From assembly GCA_963556695.1 (NCBI GenBank), contig CAUWAG010000020.1:4278001-4342000 (forward strand): a DNA stretch of 64,000 nucleotides, read 5' to 3'. The translations under genes and the position numbers were made by a program. This DNA is from Anthostomella pinea. Taxonomy: Eukaryota > Ascomycota > Sordariomycetes > Xylariales > Xylariaceae. Below the pieces are notes generated by a model. That model was not told the DNA's origin, made no database searches, and saw nothing but the letters and a program-made list of their open reading frames with translations. Below are positions 10,478 to 23,076 of this stretch, in pieces; position 1 is the stretch's first letter, and each line of letters opens with the position of its first letter.

Positions 10478-13400
10478 TCAGTTCAGCTAATCGTCTGAGT
10501 ACTCGTTTCTGTGGACATTCCCGAGTTTCACTTCGCAAATATTAGAGCGAGGGCGAAAGAAAGAGAGGCTGGGGGGAAGGGGGCCGGGGCGATTGACCCG
10601 TCATGAAGACCCAGCCACGTTGCCCCCTTTTGGCTCCCGACTGCCAGGAGCTTTCTTATTCCGACGCGATGTCAAACCACACCTGCACACGCGGGCAAGG
10701 GTTGGAACTGAAGAGCCTCTCAGATTGCAGCTTGTGTTGGCTGTTGGTGACAAGTTGACAACCTGCATGTTACCGAGATGAGCCACAGTGTGCGATGGGC
10801 CAGTCAGCCGGTATGGCGGCTCAAGTCAAAACACCACCTGACCCTCAGAGTACCGACCTTGTTGCTAGGTTCTCCTTGCCGAATCCTCATGCTCTTGGCT
10901 ATGCACACGGAAAAGGCGTGTTTCAAGCAGGATTGATCCTCGTGTCGGGAGAAAGAATGAGAGAACCTCCAACGAGTGGTCACAGACGGAACGTCGAGTG
11001 ACACCTGACCATAACACAGCCCATTTCAATCATCAAACGCAGGACAGAGCCAGGCCTCCAACAAACCTCGTGCCATACCAGCTGGAGAATGCAACAATAG
11101 CAACGGACCACAAGCTATAAATTGCCAGCTGCCGGCGTCATTAAAGAGCAGTGGAGGTCAGGTTCAGCGGGAGCAGGTGTACTGAAACCGGTGGATCGAC
11201 AGCAAGAAATGAATGAATCCTCACCGCGCTGAATGCTCACACGTCTCATATCAGCAAGACTCGCCGTCAAACCGTTGACAACGGTCGAGGCCCATAGCTC
11301 GGCTGAGTAGTAGGCAACCCCGGTGACAGAGACAGCGACGCCTGCCGCGGTTGCGCATACGGCGCCCCAGTATGGCGGCTGGGTCGCCGAGGCCGTGGAG
11401 CGACCCGCCCAGGTGGTCGCCGTGCTCCCTGGAGTTTTCCTGGTGGTTGTCGATGCCGCCCGTGGCCGCCGCACCAGCAGCACCAGGCGGAGAGGCACCA
11501 TAGAAGCCGAACCGAAGGACCGGCGACAAAAAAATAATGTCAGCCGCTAGGGGAATCGAACTGCTGTGCCTAAGAATACCTTTAAGAATACTTTGTAAGA
11601 TTATTTCGCTAGGCCGTACCAACCCGGCTACCAGACAAACCGGTAGACATGTGTAAAATGTGCGCAAGATGGCGTAACTCTATTTCCAGCTTGGGGACGG
11701 ATCAAATGAATTCCCCTCTTCCAGCCGGGAGGCGTGTCGATGGACTCCCCTTGGGCCTAGGATGCACCACGTCATTTACCATCCTTTTCTCTGACTCACC
11801 AGCGCCGCGGCGTACTGCGTCGGCGCCTGTCGAGGTTGGCCTAGAGTTGAGGCACCGGCGACGAGTTTGTTCAGCGCCTGACGGGGCTGCGCCGTCCATC
11901 GGACGGATGATTCCTGACCTTACGAGCGGTGACTCCCGGCATCTTGGCAAGGTTGATGAACGGGTTCGCGGCACGGACGTGGCGTTCCTCTAGCCGACCA
12001 AGCTTGTCTCCGCGGAGTTTAGAGCCGACGATGGAATCGTTCTAGAAGTCGGAATAGTGGAGACAGAAAAGCCCGGGTGGCACGTGCGTCACAGCCGTTT
12101 TGTTGGGAGCAAGTGTGGGGGCGGGAATGCGGTCCTCGCCTCAAACCGGCAGGGCCATTCCTTCATTCCTTCCCTCGGCTCGGCCTACTGTAGTATTTTC
12201 CGTGATCGTCACGATCCAGACATTGCGAACCCGCAGCCCTGGGGAAAGGGTCTCTCGCGTGATGCCGAGGCTCTTCTGGACATCGAAGTCAAGGATAGTG
12301 TGGTTGGCTGTAGCCGTGCTCTGCAGGGTGGCATACGTCAGGGGTTCGATTGGCGGGCACGTACAATACCTCAGCTATCAGAGTTTCGAGCTTCAAGCCA
12401 CCACCGTTGGCGAAAGCTACCGTAATCACGGATTGCCGTCGATAGGGTTCATGGTCTCTGGCGCGTTGCAGATTGGATGAAGGCTTGAAAGATGTCGCGG
12501 GGCTAATACTGCAACCCCTCCAGAGGCTGAAAACTCAATTGGAGACCAACAGATTGTGAAAGTTCTACTCGCAACAGGTGAAGGCCGAACAGAAATTCAG
12601 TTCAAGCTTTGAAAGTGGCCTGACGAGCAACTGGCCATCATCGTTAGTTGTAAAAAGAGTCGTCGACGAAGAAGGTCAGTTTGACACATGACGGTGAAAA
12701 CAAAGGACGTTGTTTGTGGCACACCTCACAGCTCCAAATCGGGAAGGGCCCCTGCCCAGTGGGAGCTTCCCATTGGGTTGAAGCCCCTGTCAGGCAAACC
12801 GCCACTCTGGACCCTTCGTCCCAACAATTCAACAAATTCCGAAACGCGGCAAGAAGGAGCAGATCAACGGCTGAACCTTGCAGGAAGACACCCAAACACA
12901 TGGGCCATGGCAAGCGCCGGGTCGGGCAATCTGGCCGCTGCAAACTTGCAAAGTACCGACCGATTATCTAGCCCCGCCTTCGCATGTGCCCATTCACCAT
13001 TGCCAGAGACATCTGATTCTTTGTCGTCGGCTTGGCTACCCCAGAGTCATCCTGGGGCATACCTACTCATTGAAATTGTGCAAGTTGCATTCATGTACCC
13101 AGTACCGTTATCATCTGGCATAAGCAGTGATTCGACGAGCAATTGACTGGAACAACCCACAGTTGCTGCTGATAGCACCACTTGATCAGCCCCCGTTCGG
13201 TCGGCTGCCCATTGTTTGAGCAGTTAAGCATCCCCAAAAACAACAACGCTCCTCAAGAAACCGAACCAACATCGAATGTTGCCACCACCACGTAGGCTGT
13301 CAAGGTTCGAGTCTTTCCTAGAATCCTAGCCTCATCCGCCATTGATTGGCCCACTGCCTCCCAGCGCTCCCCGCCTCGCCCGCCACCGAAGCCTGAAGGT

Positions 13401-13665
13401 CCCAAGGCTGCCAGGGGGCTTGTCAGGGGACGTGCTGCCGCTGGTGCTGCCACTGGCCCGGGTTCAGCGTCCCACCACTTCCTGGTACCCACCCGCTGCA
13501 TCGGCATCCCATCCATAAATACTCACCCCCAACCCGCCTATTTCACTCCTACTGAGCCTCCCTTCTTCCAACGTCACCTTCCACCTCCAGCAACCCACGA
13601 CGACCCTTCACGCAACCGGAGGGCTCACTACGATATCCCACGCCTCATTCGAGCAACCGTCCAGC
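10478..13665. other. Intergenic, promoter region of the desaturase at its right end
   Basis: No gene can be supported. Overlapping minus-strand frames at 11115-11667 include a hydrophobic stretch (WGAVCATAAGVAVSVTGVA) beside Ser/Thr-rich sequence. They could be a decayed third copy of the neighbouring stalked membrane proteins, but no intact model was found. Upstream of the desaturase ATG a TATA-like CATAAATA occurs near 13515, followed by a C/T-rich leader from about 13540. Confidence 0.45.
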
Positions 13666-15235
13666 ATGGCGTCCGCGGCGACCATGCCCGATGGCACTGC
13701 CGCCAGCTTTCCCGACGGTACTGTCGATTATACGCCTCTCAGATCATCCGCGAAGGATCTGCGGAAGCCTCATATCACCGAATTTCCCATCACCCTCAAT
13801 AACTGGTACAAACACGTCAACTGGCTGAATACCTTCTTCATCATCGGTATCCCCATGCTTGGTCTCATCAGTGCCTACTGGGTTCCTCTGCAGTGGAAGA
13901 CCGCCGCCTTCGCCGTCTTCTACTACTTCAACAGCGGTCTCGGAATAACTGCAGGTTCGTTCCAATCTCACACCCTCACATACTCTTGAGACGCCAAAGC
14001 TAATCTTGAGAAGGATACCATCGACTATGGGCACACACCTCGTACAAGGCGACCTTGCCGCTGAAAATCTATCTCGCCGCTATGGGCGCAGCGTCCGTCG
14101 AGGGCAGCTGTAGATGGTGGAGTCGAGGTCACCGCGCCCATCACAGATACACGGATACAGAGAAGGACCCCTACAGTGTGAGAAAGGGACTTCTGTACTC
14201 TCACATTGGTGTAAGTTACCTCATCAGCGAGCTCTACTTGCTCCCACACCCTCACTATCTTCCCAGAAGGCGGTTTACTGACATCAAACGTGACAGTGGA
14301 TGGTTATGCAGCAGAACCCCAAGCGCATAGGCCGAAGCGACATCACCGACCTTAACGAGGACCCCGTCGTTGTGTTCCAACACAGGTATTACCTAAGCTG
14401 CGTCCTCACTATGGCTTTGATCTTCCCCACTCTTGTGTGTGGTCTTGGTTGGGGTGATTGGTTCGGCGGATACATCTACGCTGGGATTCTTCGAATCTTT
14501 TTCGTCCAGCAAGCAACTTTCTGCGTCAACTCTCTCGCTCACTGGCTCGGCGACCAACCATTCGACGACCGCAACTCTCCTCGAGACCACGTCATCACCG
14601 CCCTGGTCACTCTCGGCGAGGGATACCACAACTTCCACCACGAATTCCCCTCTGATTACCGCAACGCCATCCAATGGTGGCAGTATGACCCGACCAAGTG
14701 GATGATCTTCACCTGGAAGAAGCTCGGCCTGGCCTACGATCTCAAGCAATTCCGCCAGAACGAGATCGAGAAGGGCAGACTTCAACAGCTCCAGAAGAAA
14801 CTCGACCAGAAGCGCGCTACTCTTGACTGGGGTGTTCCTCTTGAGCAGCTTCCCGTTATCCACTGGGATGACTTCGTTGCTGAGGCCAAGAATGGAAAGG
14901 CTCTCGTGGCCGTTGCCGGAGTTATCCATGATGTGACCGACTTCGTCAAGGAGCATCCTGGTGGCAAGGCTCTTATCTCCTCGGCCATTGGCAAGGATGC
15001 CACTGCCATCTTCAACGGTGGTGTATACCTCCACTCCAACGCTGCTCACAACCTACTTTCCACGATGCGCGTTGGTGTCCTCCGCGGTGGCTGCGAAGTT
15101 GAGATATGGAAGCGAGCTCAGATGGAGAATAAGGATGTCACCTACGTCAACGATTCGGAGGGCCGTCGTATTGTCCGTGCTGGCGACCAAGTCACCAAAG
15201 TTGCGCAGCCAACTGCAAGCGCCAATGCCGCATGA
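13666..15235 (+). CDS. OLE1: Delta-9 acyl-CoA (stearoyl-CoA) desaturase with cytochrome b5 domain
   Basis: Exons 13666-13954, 14014-14210 and 14297-15235 (introns of 59 and 86 nt) encode 474 residues, the normal length for fungal Ole1. The enzyme inserts the cis-9 double bond into palmitoyl- and stearoyl-CoA in the ER membrane, using electrons from its own C-terminal cytochrome b5 domain. All iron-binding histidine boxes are present: GYHRLWAH (H99, H104; created by splicing), HRAHHR (H136-H140) and [10 protein letters not shown] (H273, H276, H277), plus NSLAHW (H244). Hydrophobic segments lie at about 48-92 and 193-235. The b5 domain begins near residue 380 and holds the haem motif EHPGGK. 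Splice phases are consistent and branch-like GCTAATC precedes the first acceptor. It converges on the helicase gene across a 1.9-kb gap. Confidence 0.96.
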
Positions 15236-17179
15236 AGTGATGCAGGGCAAAGCGCATATCAACCATGTTCATGGGAACCAACACATGGATTACACAATGC
15301 AAGTCGAGTTACAGTTGCTTTAGCGGAAGCACTACAGCATATCACTGCGTAATGACTACCGCAGCCATTGCGTCTTCTGTGCCTTGCACGGTAGGCGAAC
15401 TCGCACATATTTTCCTGCCAGGCTGTTCAGTTGCTCATGTCACATGGTGTGACCCATCGTCTGGCGTTCCGGGGAATTGACGAAAGGGGCGCATCATTTT
15501 GGATTGGCATTGATTATATACATCCCTACGCTACACAGATTGTCAGCTCTGGGTGAAGAAATCGCCCACGAGGATAATGAAACAAATTATTACTCATCGT
15601 GCTGAATATGAAACTTTTGTGATTGTGACTTGAGATCTCTATTCATTTTCATGGATCAAAGTGACTTTCATGAATACATGTAGACATCATGACCAACCGA
15701 AGTGTTCCAAGGACACAAGCTTTTCTGAACTTGAAGTCTTGCATAGCTGGGTTATCCTAGGCGTCCCTATGCGTGCTCTGCACACGGCGCACGCACGCTC
15801 ACTGAACGAGTCTTCAGCCGCCGACTTCAGGTAATCTATTAGCAACGAGCTTGTGCTTTCCGATCCACCAGATTCGTTACCGATGGCCAACACTCCAACC
15901 TGTAGCGAGACAGACGACTTCTGTGCTATTCCACATCAATCTAACCCGGCCTGTTGGAGGTTGCGGGCATGTGTATATCCACCATTTGCTGTATCTGGGC
16001 GGCGGTGTCACGGACTTCCTGGTGAGGCACTACTGGTGGGAAAGGGGCTTGCTCACTGGGTGAGAAAGCGGGCGTGGTCTAGTCTACCTAGTGCTTGAGT
16101 AAGGTGGCTGAGTGATGAGTGCATTAGTGTGTTGGCCTCTTCTTCAGATCCAGGGGAATTAATGGATGGATGGGCTGGCTGGCTGGCTGGCGGAAAGGCT
16201 GGGTGGGAGGGTAACTAAAGTACTGTGTGCGACTTGAGGTCTAGATTGATACCTACCTAACTAGGTAGATTTGGAATCACTTACTTCACGGGATAATGGG
16301 GGATAATGGTGTAGGTCTGGAGACATGCTTGAGTGCATTGATATTCATGACTGGGCGGGTTGATATTTTCAAGACTGAATTGCTACTCACTGGGTTGTCG
16401 TTGGTATCGTGTTGAATGGATGGATGTAATGATGGACTCTGTGTGCACCAGTCCGTCTTCTATATGTCACTTGTCGCATAAAGAACGCAAGAATTTCACG
16501 AGGACGAGTCAAGATATATTTTACTGATTTGTTTATCCCTCGATCCATTTCAGGTAGTGAGTCTATCTAGAGAAATTGGGCATGATGAATGCAACGCGTG
16601 GTATCAATATGAAAGGGATCTAGTCAACGCGAAAAAACGTAGACAAGAAAGTTCTCTCGGTCCTTTTCTGCCTGACTTCCTCCAAACATCCCACGAGTAC
16701 AGAGAATTGCTGTCTGTTTACTGAAGTGTGGAATGAAAGGGGTTGTCCATCCATGCATCGAATCTATCACTCATATCCACTGTATGCGAGATCAACCTTC
16801 CGGTATGGCACAGGTCAAGTGCCCAGATTGCTACGCCGGGGTAGGAAAGAAACTCCAGAACCATTGCCGCCAACCACTCTCTTGCGAAAGTGGCTTGGTG
16901 TTTGTGTCGAATGACCCTTGTAGTATATCCCAACCCGCCACCCACTGGTGGCATGCCATGCAACGACATGACATGGGCCGTATATGGGGTACCTGACGTC
17001 GCGAGTGCGCGTCGCAAAGAAACAACCGAACCTAGTCCGGAACGCCCTGCAGATGCAAACCACCCAATCCATCAATCATCATCATCAGCCCTCAAACTCA
17101 GCGCGATGTTAAAAGGTACCGCGAAACGAGAAGCATGCAAAGAAGCAGCACCCGAGGGAAGGACTGACATGCTGTGCGC
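15236..17179. other. Intergenic between convergent genes
   Basis: This holds the 3' flanks of the desaturase and the helicase. It contains a GGCT tetranucleotide run (about 16173-16191) and CCTACC/GGTAGG words near 16253-16270. No ORF here has coding character. Confidence 0.5.
16173..16191. repeat. (GGCT)n microsatellite
   Basis: Four perfect GGCT units followed by GGC, preceded by GGAT-type units from 16164. It is a simple repeat in non-coding sequence. Confidence 0.7.
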
Positions 17180-20100
17180 TCATTTGAAGAGGTCACGCAG
17201 GTCCATGAGTTTCTGCTTGGCAGCCTCGGCCTTGTCCATAACACGGGCCCGGTCCATGCTGAGGTTTGCCAATTTCGTCTTCTTGTCCTGCAGGATGAGC
17301 ATCTTCTCCTCAATACTGTTGCGCATGATGTACCGAACCGTGCGGACGGGTCTCTTCTGCCCAAGTCGATGTACCCGGTCAACTGCCTGGGCTTCTGCTG
17401 CCGGGTTGTACTGAGGTTCCATTACGTAGACGCTGTTTGCAGTCGTGAGGTTCAACCCAAGACCGCCGGCTGAGATGGACACCAGGATGACGTGTACCGA
17501 CTTGTCCTCACGGAAAGCGTCCATGGCAGCAGTACGAGCTATACGTGTCATTTTCCCGTCGAGGCGGGTGTAATGAATGCCGACTTTGTCCAGCGCCAAC
17601 TGGATGAGGTCGAGGTGAGAAGTCCACGCAGAGAAGACCACCGACTTGTAGGGAGGTTCATCGGGCTTCGCTTTGCTGTCGGCTTCCGACTTCAGGAGGT
17701 CTTCTACCAGCGCACGCGTCTTTGTATGAGGTCCGGAATAGCCAATGTATCCATCTTTCGACCCAGCTTTAGACTCATGCTTGTCTTGCCGATGCCCTTC
17801 ATGTTCAACCGCTGTCTTGCTCTTGCGAAGCTCATTGTGCGCAAAGCGTACATGGGCTCGGCAGAAAGGGCAGGTACCTGAGTCTTGATGGCCAACGTCT
17901 TGTTGGTATGCCGTGATGCAACCAGTGCAGAGAAGATGGAAGCATGTGGTCATGTAACCTATCACGTCGTCCTCGCGTTCCAGATCGAGTTCTGGCCCAT
18001 TTGCGCCGATTCTCTTTTGGCATGAGATGCACAAGTCATTGTTGGTTTCCTGCATTAGTGCAAATGCCTCATAAGCCCTTGACTGAGCCAATGCCGGCTT
18101 CTCGTCGTCCTCGTCACTATCGAGGTCGATGGCAGAATCCTCGGTCATGCCCTGTACGAGTTCGAGGTCCGTATCATTGAGAAGATCCCTTCCGTGAGCG
18201 GATATCAGACGAAGTCTCAAAATTGATTGCAGGATGTGGATGTAAGTTTTGCCACCTAGCATCTTCTCCCTGCCAGCGGCCAAGACCTGAACCTTGTCCT
18301 GCGCGCTTTGCTCGAAGAGCGAGTATAGCTTGCGCTCTTTGGCATCGAAGTCCAGTCGGATGATCTCGTCCGTCCTGGGAGGGAGATCGATCTTGTCCTT
18401 CAAGCGTCTCAGGGTGACACTGTCGACGAGGACTCGGAGCTTGGGCACGATCTCGGGATCGCAAATCTTGAAAGGAGCCGTGATAAACTGACTGAATTTG
18501 CCCTTCTCATCAAATGGCTTGAGACGCAAGAAAGCCAGAAGTGCAGCGAGGTCATCGAGTTTATTCTGGACAGGGGTACCCGTAACCGCCCAGCGACGGC
18601 TGGCCTGCAGACGACAGATGGCCTTGAATTGTAGAGTCGATTGTTCTCGAATCATATGGGCTTCATCCAATACGATCCGGAACCAACCTATTTCTTCAAG
18701 TGGGAACGGCCCACCCCTACCCTTGCTTCGAGCTGCCACTTCGCTGCCCACAGATCCGTAGGTCGTCATTACAAGATCGTACTGGGCAAGCTTCTTCGCA
18801 TCTTTGATGCGATTAGGTCCATGGTAGATGTAGTAGCTCAGCTTGTTTGGCTGAATGTGTGCCTTGATCTGTTCCTCCCAGTTGGTGATGGTGCTGAGGG
18901 GACAGACCAGGAGAGTCGCCCTCGAATTTCCCCTGAGCCTCGTCAGACCAAGCGGTTCCGGAGTTGGCACATTGAACTTCTTGGAAGAATCCCCGTTCTT
19001 CTTGGGGGGAGGTGCTCGAGGCTGGACGGGCGCTGTTTGTGACCAGGTCTTTGCGTCTTGGAGTGAGCTAGCTACGAGGGACAAGATGCTCAGGGTCTTT
19101 CCCAAGCCCATCATATCAGCAAGTATGCCACCGAGTGTTTCCGTGGGCTGTTCGCGCTGAGTGGAACCCGTGATTACGTTATGATAGAGCCTCTGGCCGT
19201 TGTTACCCAGCCGGATCTGCCAAAAGGAGTCGGCCGTGTTGCCATCAAGACTTAGTTGACGGGGCTGTTCCTTTCTGGTCATGAAGTGAAGGCCTTGCTT
19301 CTGGTGCTTGAGCAGTTCCGTCGTAATTAGGGGACCCGGTGTCATCTCTGGAAGATCCTCGCTTTTGGTAAGTGAATCAAAGACCCCCATGACTTCAGAA
19401 CGGATCTCCTCGACTGTTCGCGACGCCTGGGGCCCCTGAGTCAGGGCATCGGTAAACTGCTCCTTGGCAGCGGGTGCTGGCTGTCTTGGTGCTTCCCTAT
19501 CCTGTGGGTTCTCGTACTTGACACCATTGTCGTAAACAAAAGGCTTTCTAAGCCATATGTTTTTACGACCAAGGTGCGTGCCAACTGCCCTGGCGTTTTT
19601 ACGAGGACCATAGACGACCAGATCTAGCGGGTAACTCTTGGAGATATGCTTGCCGACCTCCTCATTTGGCTCCTTTAGTCTCGACAGGATTCTACAAGTA
19701 GTCCTGATTTGCATGCGCGGGGAATCGAGAAGTGTTGCGAGACCGCCAGATGTGATAGGATCTACGCGGCCAACTATCTGGCGGGTGTGGTCATATGCTT
19801 CAATTTTGGAGGTCGTTTCTCCATGCTTCCTCTTGAGCACAACCTTGACGATGGGCCAATAATTTGCCCCCATTACCGCGACGGCACCAGGTTTCGGGCT
19901 CGGGACGAGATCACAGTTCAACTTGGCATGCTGGATCATGCCGTAGCATACTTCCTCATCTTTCGGCTGTTGTATGACGACTACATCGCCGTTATCCGCT
20001 ATGGACCGTTAATACGCGACCGCCGAAGGGCAAGGTGGAAGAGATAGCAACCTACCAGCGTCTGTCAGGTCAACTGTCTCAGTAGGTCTGTTGGCGGGTC

Positions 20101-20711
20101 TCTGAGCAAATTCATGCTGCTTGTCCTTCATGTATTGCCCCATCATGCCGCTGCCACCAGCCGCAAATCCATGTGTGGACTCGGCGCTATCTTCCGTCTC
20201 AAGTCTCCGGCGCTTCTGCGGGGCAGATGGTCGGTCCTCAACATTGTTCATGCGCTCGATCATGTTGCCATAACCACTGACGTGCGGTGCAGCTTGTTCG
20301 GAAGGCTGTTTGGGGAAGCTGAGCGAGCCCCCAAACCCGTATTGCTCATCGACAGTCGCAAACTGGAACTCCATTGGGGCCGTACTGTTCGCTTCGCTGA
20401 AGGAAGGTTGGGGTGCATTATTGTTCGTAGGCGAGGGGACGTAACCTCTGGGGTTGAGGAGAAGGGCGGGGTTGTAGTCGGCTTTCGAGGAAGAGGTCTC
20501 GAAAGTTTGGTATCCCTTGGGGGCGGATCCTGTATGCAAAAGTGCAGAGTCAGTACGACGTGTTCACAAGGAGAGACCTAGGCGAACTCGACTGCAAAGG
20601 TTGAAAGCCACTCTAAAGCTAAGGTATGCGCCTCTTGTGCAGGCGCAACATATATAGGGCGTGGAACCGGGGAAGGTGGCGATTACCGTTTAGGTGGTTA
20701 TTCAAGGCCAT
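17180..20711 (-). CDS. SNF2-family ATPase with RING finger, Rad5/HLTF-like
   Basis: Three exons (20711-20687, 20529-20056, 19998-17180), with introns of 157 and 57 nt, encode 1105 residues. The first exon is only 25 nt (MALNNHLN plus one base) and supplies the only plausible ATG; the next exon has no in-frame ATG near its start. Residues 1-165 are low-complexity. The ATPase core has Walker A in ADMMGLGKTLS (about 464-468) and DEAHMIREQ. A RING finger (CISCQKR.., then C, H and GTCPFCRAH) is inserted between the helicase lobes, the Rad5/Rad16/HLTF arrangement. The C-terminal lobe shows SAWTSHLDLIQ and VHRLGQKRPVRT. Known: such proteins remodel chromatin or stalled forks and act as ubiquitin E3 ligases in DNA-damage tolerance. 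A HIRAN domain typical of Rad5/HLTF was not clearly seen in residues 170-290, so the exact orthologue is unsettled. Confidence 0.9.
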
Positions 20712-21669
20712 GACGCCTGCCTTGGGTATGCGCCGTTGCCAACAGACAAGCGGCGGCTATGTGCAGACTTGTGCTCAGGGTGTACGAATGCAGAGTGAAG
20801 GCTTCATGACAAAGGCCCAAGGATTCGGTAGTTGTAGTGAGGCGCGCATGTGCAGGCAAATTGGCGATGCTCGTGCGTCCTAAGAAGAGGAGGTGAAGAA
20901 AGTAGGTAGTGACAAGGAGTGAGGGAGGTAGAGGAACAAAGAAAGAACGGACGGCGGTGGTGTAGTAGAGTGGTAGTGGCGCAAGGCTGGCGATGATACC
21001 TGAGGTGGATAATGGAAGGCGGCGAACGTGGGATGAACCTTATGGCGCAAAGGCTCGAGGCTGACGGGCAGGACCATGCAGGCTCAGCGGGATGCGGGAC
21101 GCGGGATGGAGCTTGAGCTTCAGCATGAACTTGACTGCAACGGTCTGCAAAATCAGCAGTGTCACGAGGCCATCATTGGCAGGCAAGTGGACAAGAGGGA
21201 GGGACGGATCTGGGATGGATGCGCGAAGGCATTCACGAGTTGGTTGGCCGGCTGACGGACTGATTGGACGGTATGTGATAAGGCACCTACCTATCGCTCT
21301 ATCTGAACCCTAGCAGCAGCCACTGTCCGCCAATAGCGGCGGTTGATAGGCGTAACTTCCCCACCGGCTCCAAGTCCCGGCGCACCCCCGCGGATGGCAC
21401 GTGCAGCAAAATGCAACCAGTGAGAGGCGGGCTTGATTGGTCCCGTGACATGCACCGGCATGCACCCTCAGAGGCTCAGATGAATCAGATCCCGTCTAGC
21501 AAGCCTGAGAGGGGCAGCGGGCTGGGCCCCTATCTTCGGCAAGACTGCAAGAAAGCCATGATATGACACACACCGACAACACACACGGTTGCAACAATGA
21601 TATAGGACCCACGAAAATCCAGAATTTCCAACAATTACTCATCAAAGCACAGTTGTGTGATGGGGCCTG
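20712..21669. other. Intergenic, upstream of helicase and tRNA
   Basis: GA-rich on the plus strand around 20880-20960 (C/T-rich on the minus strand, fitting a promoter or leader of the minus-strand helicase). No gene was recognised. Confidence 0.45.
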
Positions 21670-21768
21670 GGCTACCTGGCAGAGTGGTCTAATGCGATAG
21701 ACTAGAATTTAAAATAATCTTGAAATCTATTCCCTTCGGGGGCGTCTGTTCGAATCAGGCGGTAGTCG
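21670..21768 (+). tRNA. tRNA-Ser (anticodon AGA) with intron
   Basis: The acceptor stem GGCTACC (21670-21676) pairs with GGTAGTC (21761-21767), with one G-U pair, and the discriminator is G, as expected for serine. The A box reads TGGCAGAGTGG and the B box TGTTCGAATC. The D stem is GCA/TGC and the anticodon stem ATAGA/TCTAT. The anticodon loop begins CTAGAA, giving AGA, and is interrupted after position 37 by about 15 nt of A/T-rich intron. A long variable arm (CCCTTCGGGGG) marks a class II tRNA. T runs downstream (21775 onward, 21803 onward) suit Pol III termination. The G2-U71 pair and the single G in the T stem opposite U are tolerable. Confidence 0.88.
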
Positions 21769-22554
21769 TATATGTTTTGCCTCTTGCGCATGGGAATTTC
21801 CCTTTTCTTTTTGCTTTGCTTTGCTTCTTCCACCTCCGTGTTGAGGGTAGGGGTGAGTCTTGAGGCCATTCCCACCACCCACCATTCCCACTCTGCGTAT
21901 TCTTTATCAGTTGATTTTGCTCACAAATGATGCGGTCATTGATACGGGTAGCAACATCTTAGAAGGCAAGCTATCGCGCTCTTTATGTGGCACGCAGTTC
22001 AAGCCAGTCTCAGTTTTCCTATGCATTTATACAGGCCACCACGTGAGTGCTTGAATTAATAATTTGCATAATCGCATGTACTAAGCGTTCATTCCAAACG
22101 CCCACAAATTCCATAACCACCGGTTTGTTTTGCACGTGATGCCGGTCGCATTCTTGGCATCCCAACCTTGCCAGCATCCGAGATGAACGGCGACCGTGTA
22201 TCTCGGATCATCTGATGCCTCGGACACCTAACACAAAGTCCGTGTCTCTCCATCCGTTGCTTTCTGATGGGCTACGCGACAGCATACCCATCCATCCATG
22301 TACAGGTGACAGTACAGTAAAGTACACATGGTGACACCGGCCTCAGCCTGAACTTTTACAGTATTGTACATCGCGCTCTTCAGAGACGCGACATGACAGA
22401 CATATCTCACTGTGCGAGTAACGACAATAAAAGAGAGGCGGCCAGCTGTCCCGGCAATACCGACTCCAACTCGTCTCACTTATTAGTATCTGTTCCCGCA
22501 GCCCCTTGACGAAGTTCACGCGGGCTCCGTCATATTGGAACCAAATTAGCAAGC
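21769..22554. other. Intergenic, no gene recognised
   Basis: Downstream flank of the tRNA gene and 3' flank of the minus-strand Arg/Ser-rich gene. No supported ORF. Confidence 0.45.
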
Positions 22555-23076
22555 TCAACCGCCTTCTTTGTTCTGTGCGGCCGACCCCTCGCTCCGGATG
22601 ACGATCTCGGGCCGCGCAAAGGACGCCAGGACGGCCCCGTCGACCGTCTTCGACTCGCCGTTGTGGTCGCGGCTTCGACTTCTGGTTCTCTGACGCCTCC
22701 GCTTGGGAGGGTCCTGGGTGTACGGAGATCTCGACCTCGAGGGCGACTGGCTCCGGTGCCGGTTCAGGTGGAGGACTCGGAGCAGCTTGCGGCGCGTCGG
22801 GGACAGCGAGCTGCGTCTGATACTCGACGGCGTCCTCGACATGTCGAACCGCGAGGTCGAACGGTGGCGGCAGCGGCCGCGGAAGGTTGCGGATTCTCCG
22901 GATGGGATCTGGGTTGCCGTGACTTGCAGAGTGTCTTGTGGTGAACTGCGCCGTCGCTTGCGTCCTCGCTGGTTGTCTGGTTCGGGTGACGAGAAGGTGG
23001 TAATCGTGATGTCGAGTAAGTTCTCATGTGCTCCGGCTGAAGCGGCCATCTTGGATACGGCGGTTCTCAGATCCAT
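22555..23076 (-). CDS. Small Arg/Ser-rich hypothetical protein
   Basis: A single frame of 173 residues with an ATG at 23076. It is strongly basic, with repeated R/S stretches: GRKRRRSSPQD, a middle region with SLSPTRRKLLR, HRSQSPSRSRSPY and RRRQRTRSRSRD. The RS dipeptide clusters resemble RS domains of splicing-related proteins, but no RNA-recognition motif or other fold is visible, so the function is unknown. Part of the bias could come from local GC-rich composition, because the opposite strand is also open here. A first intron further upstream cannot be excluded. Confidence 0.5.
   Translation of the reverse strand: MDLRTAVSKMAASAGAHENLLDITITTFSSPEPDNQRGRKRRRSSPQDTLQVTATQIPSGESATFRGRCRHRSTSRFDMSRTPSSIRRSSLSPTRRKLLRVLHLNRHRSQSPSRSRSPYTQDPPKRRRQRTRSRSRDHNGESKTVDGAVLASFARPEIVIRSEGSAAQNKEGG

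Noticed and set aside
11543..11640. Possible minus-strand tRNA, with B-box-like GTTCGATTCCC and A-box-like TGGTAGCCGGGTTGG
   Set aside because: The T stem cannot be paired and the acceptor stem has a mismatch; at best it is a degenerate tRNA fragment.
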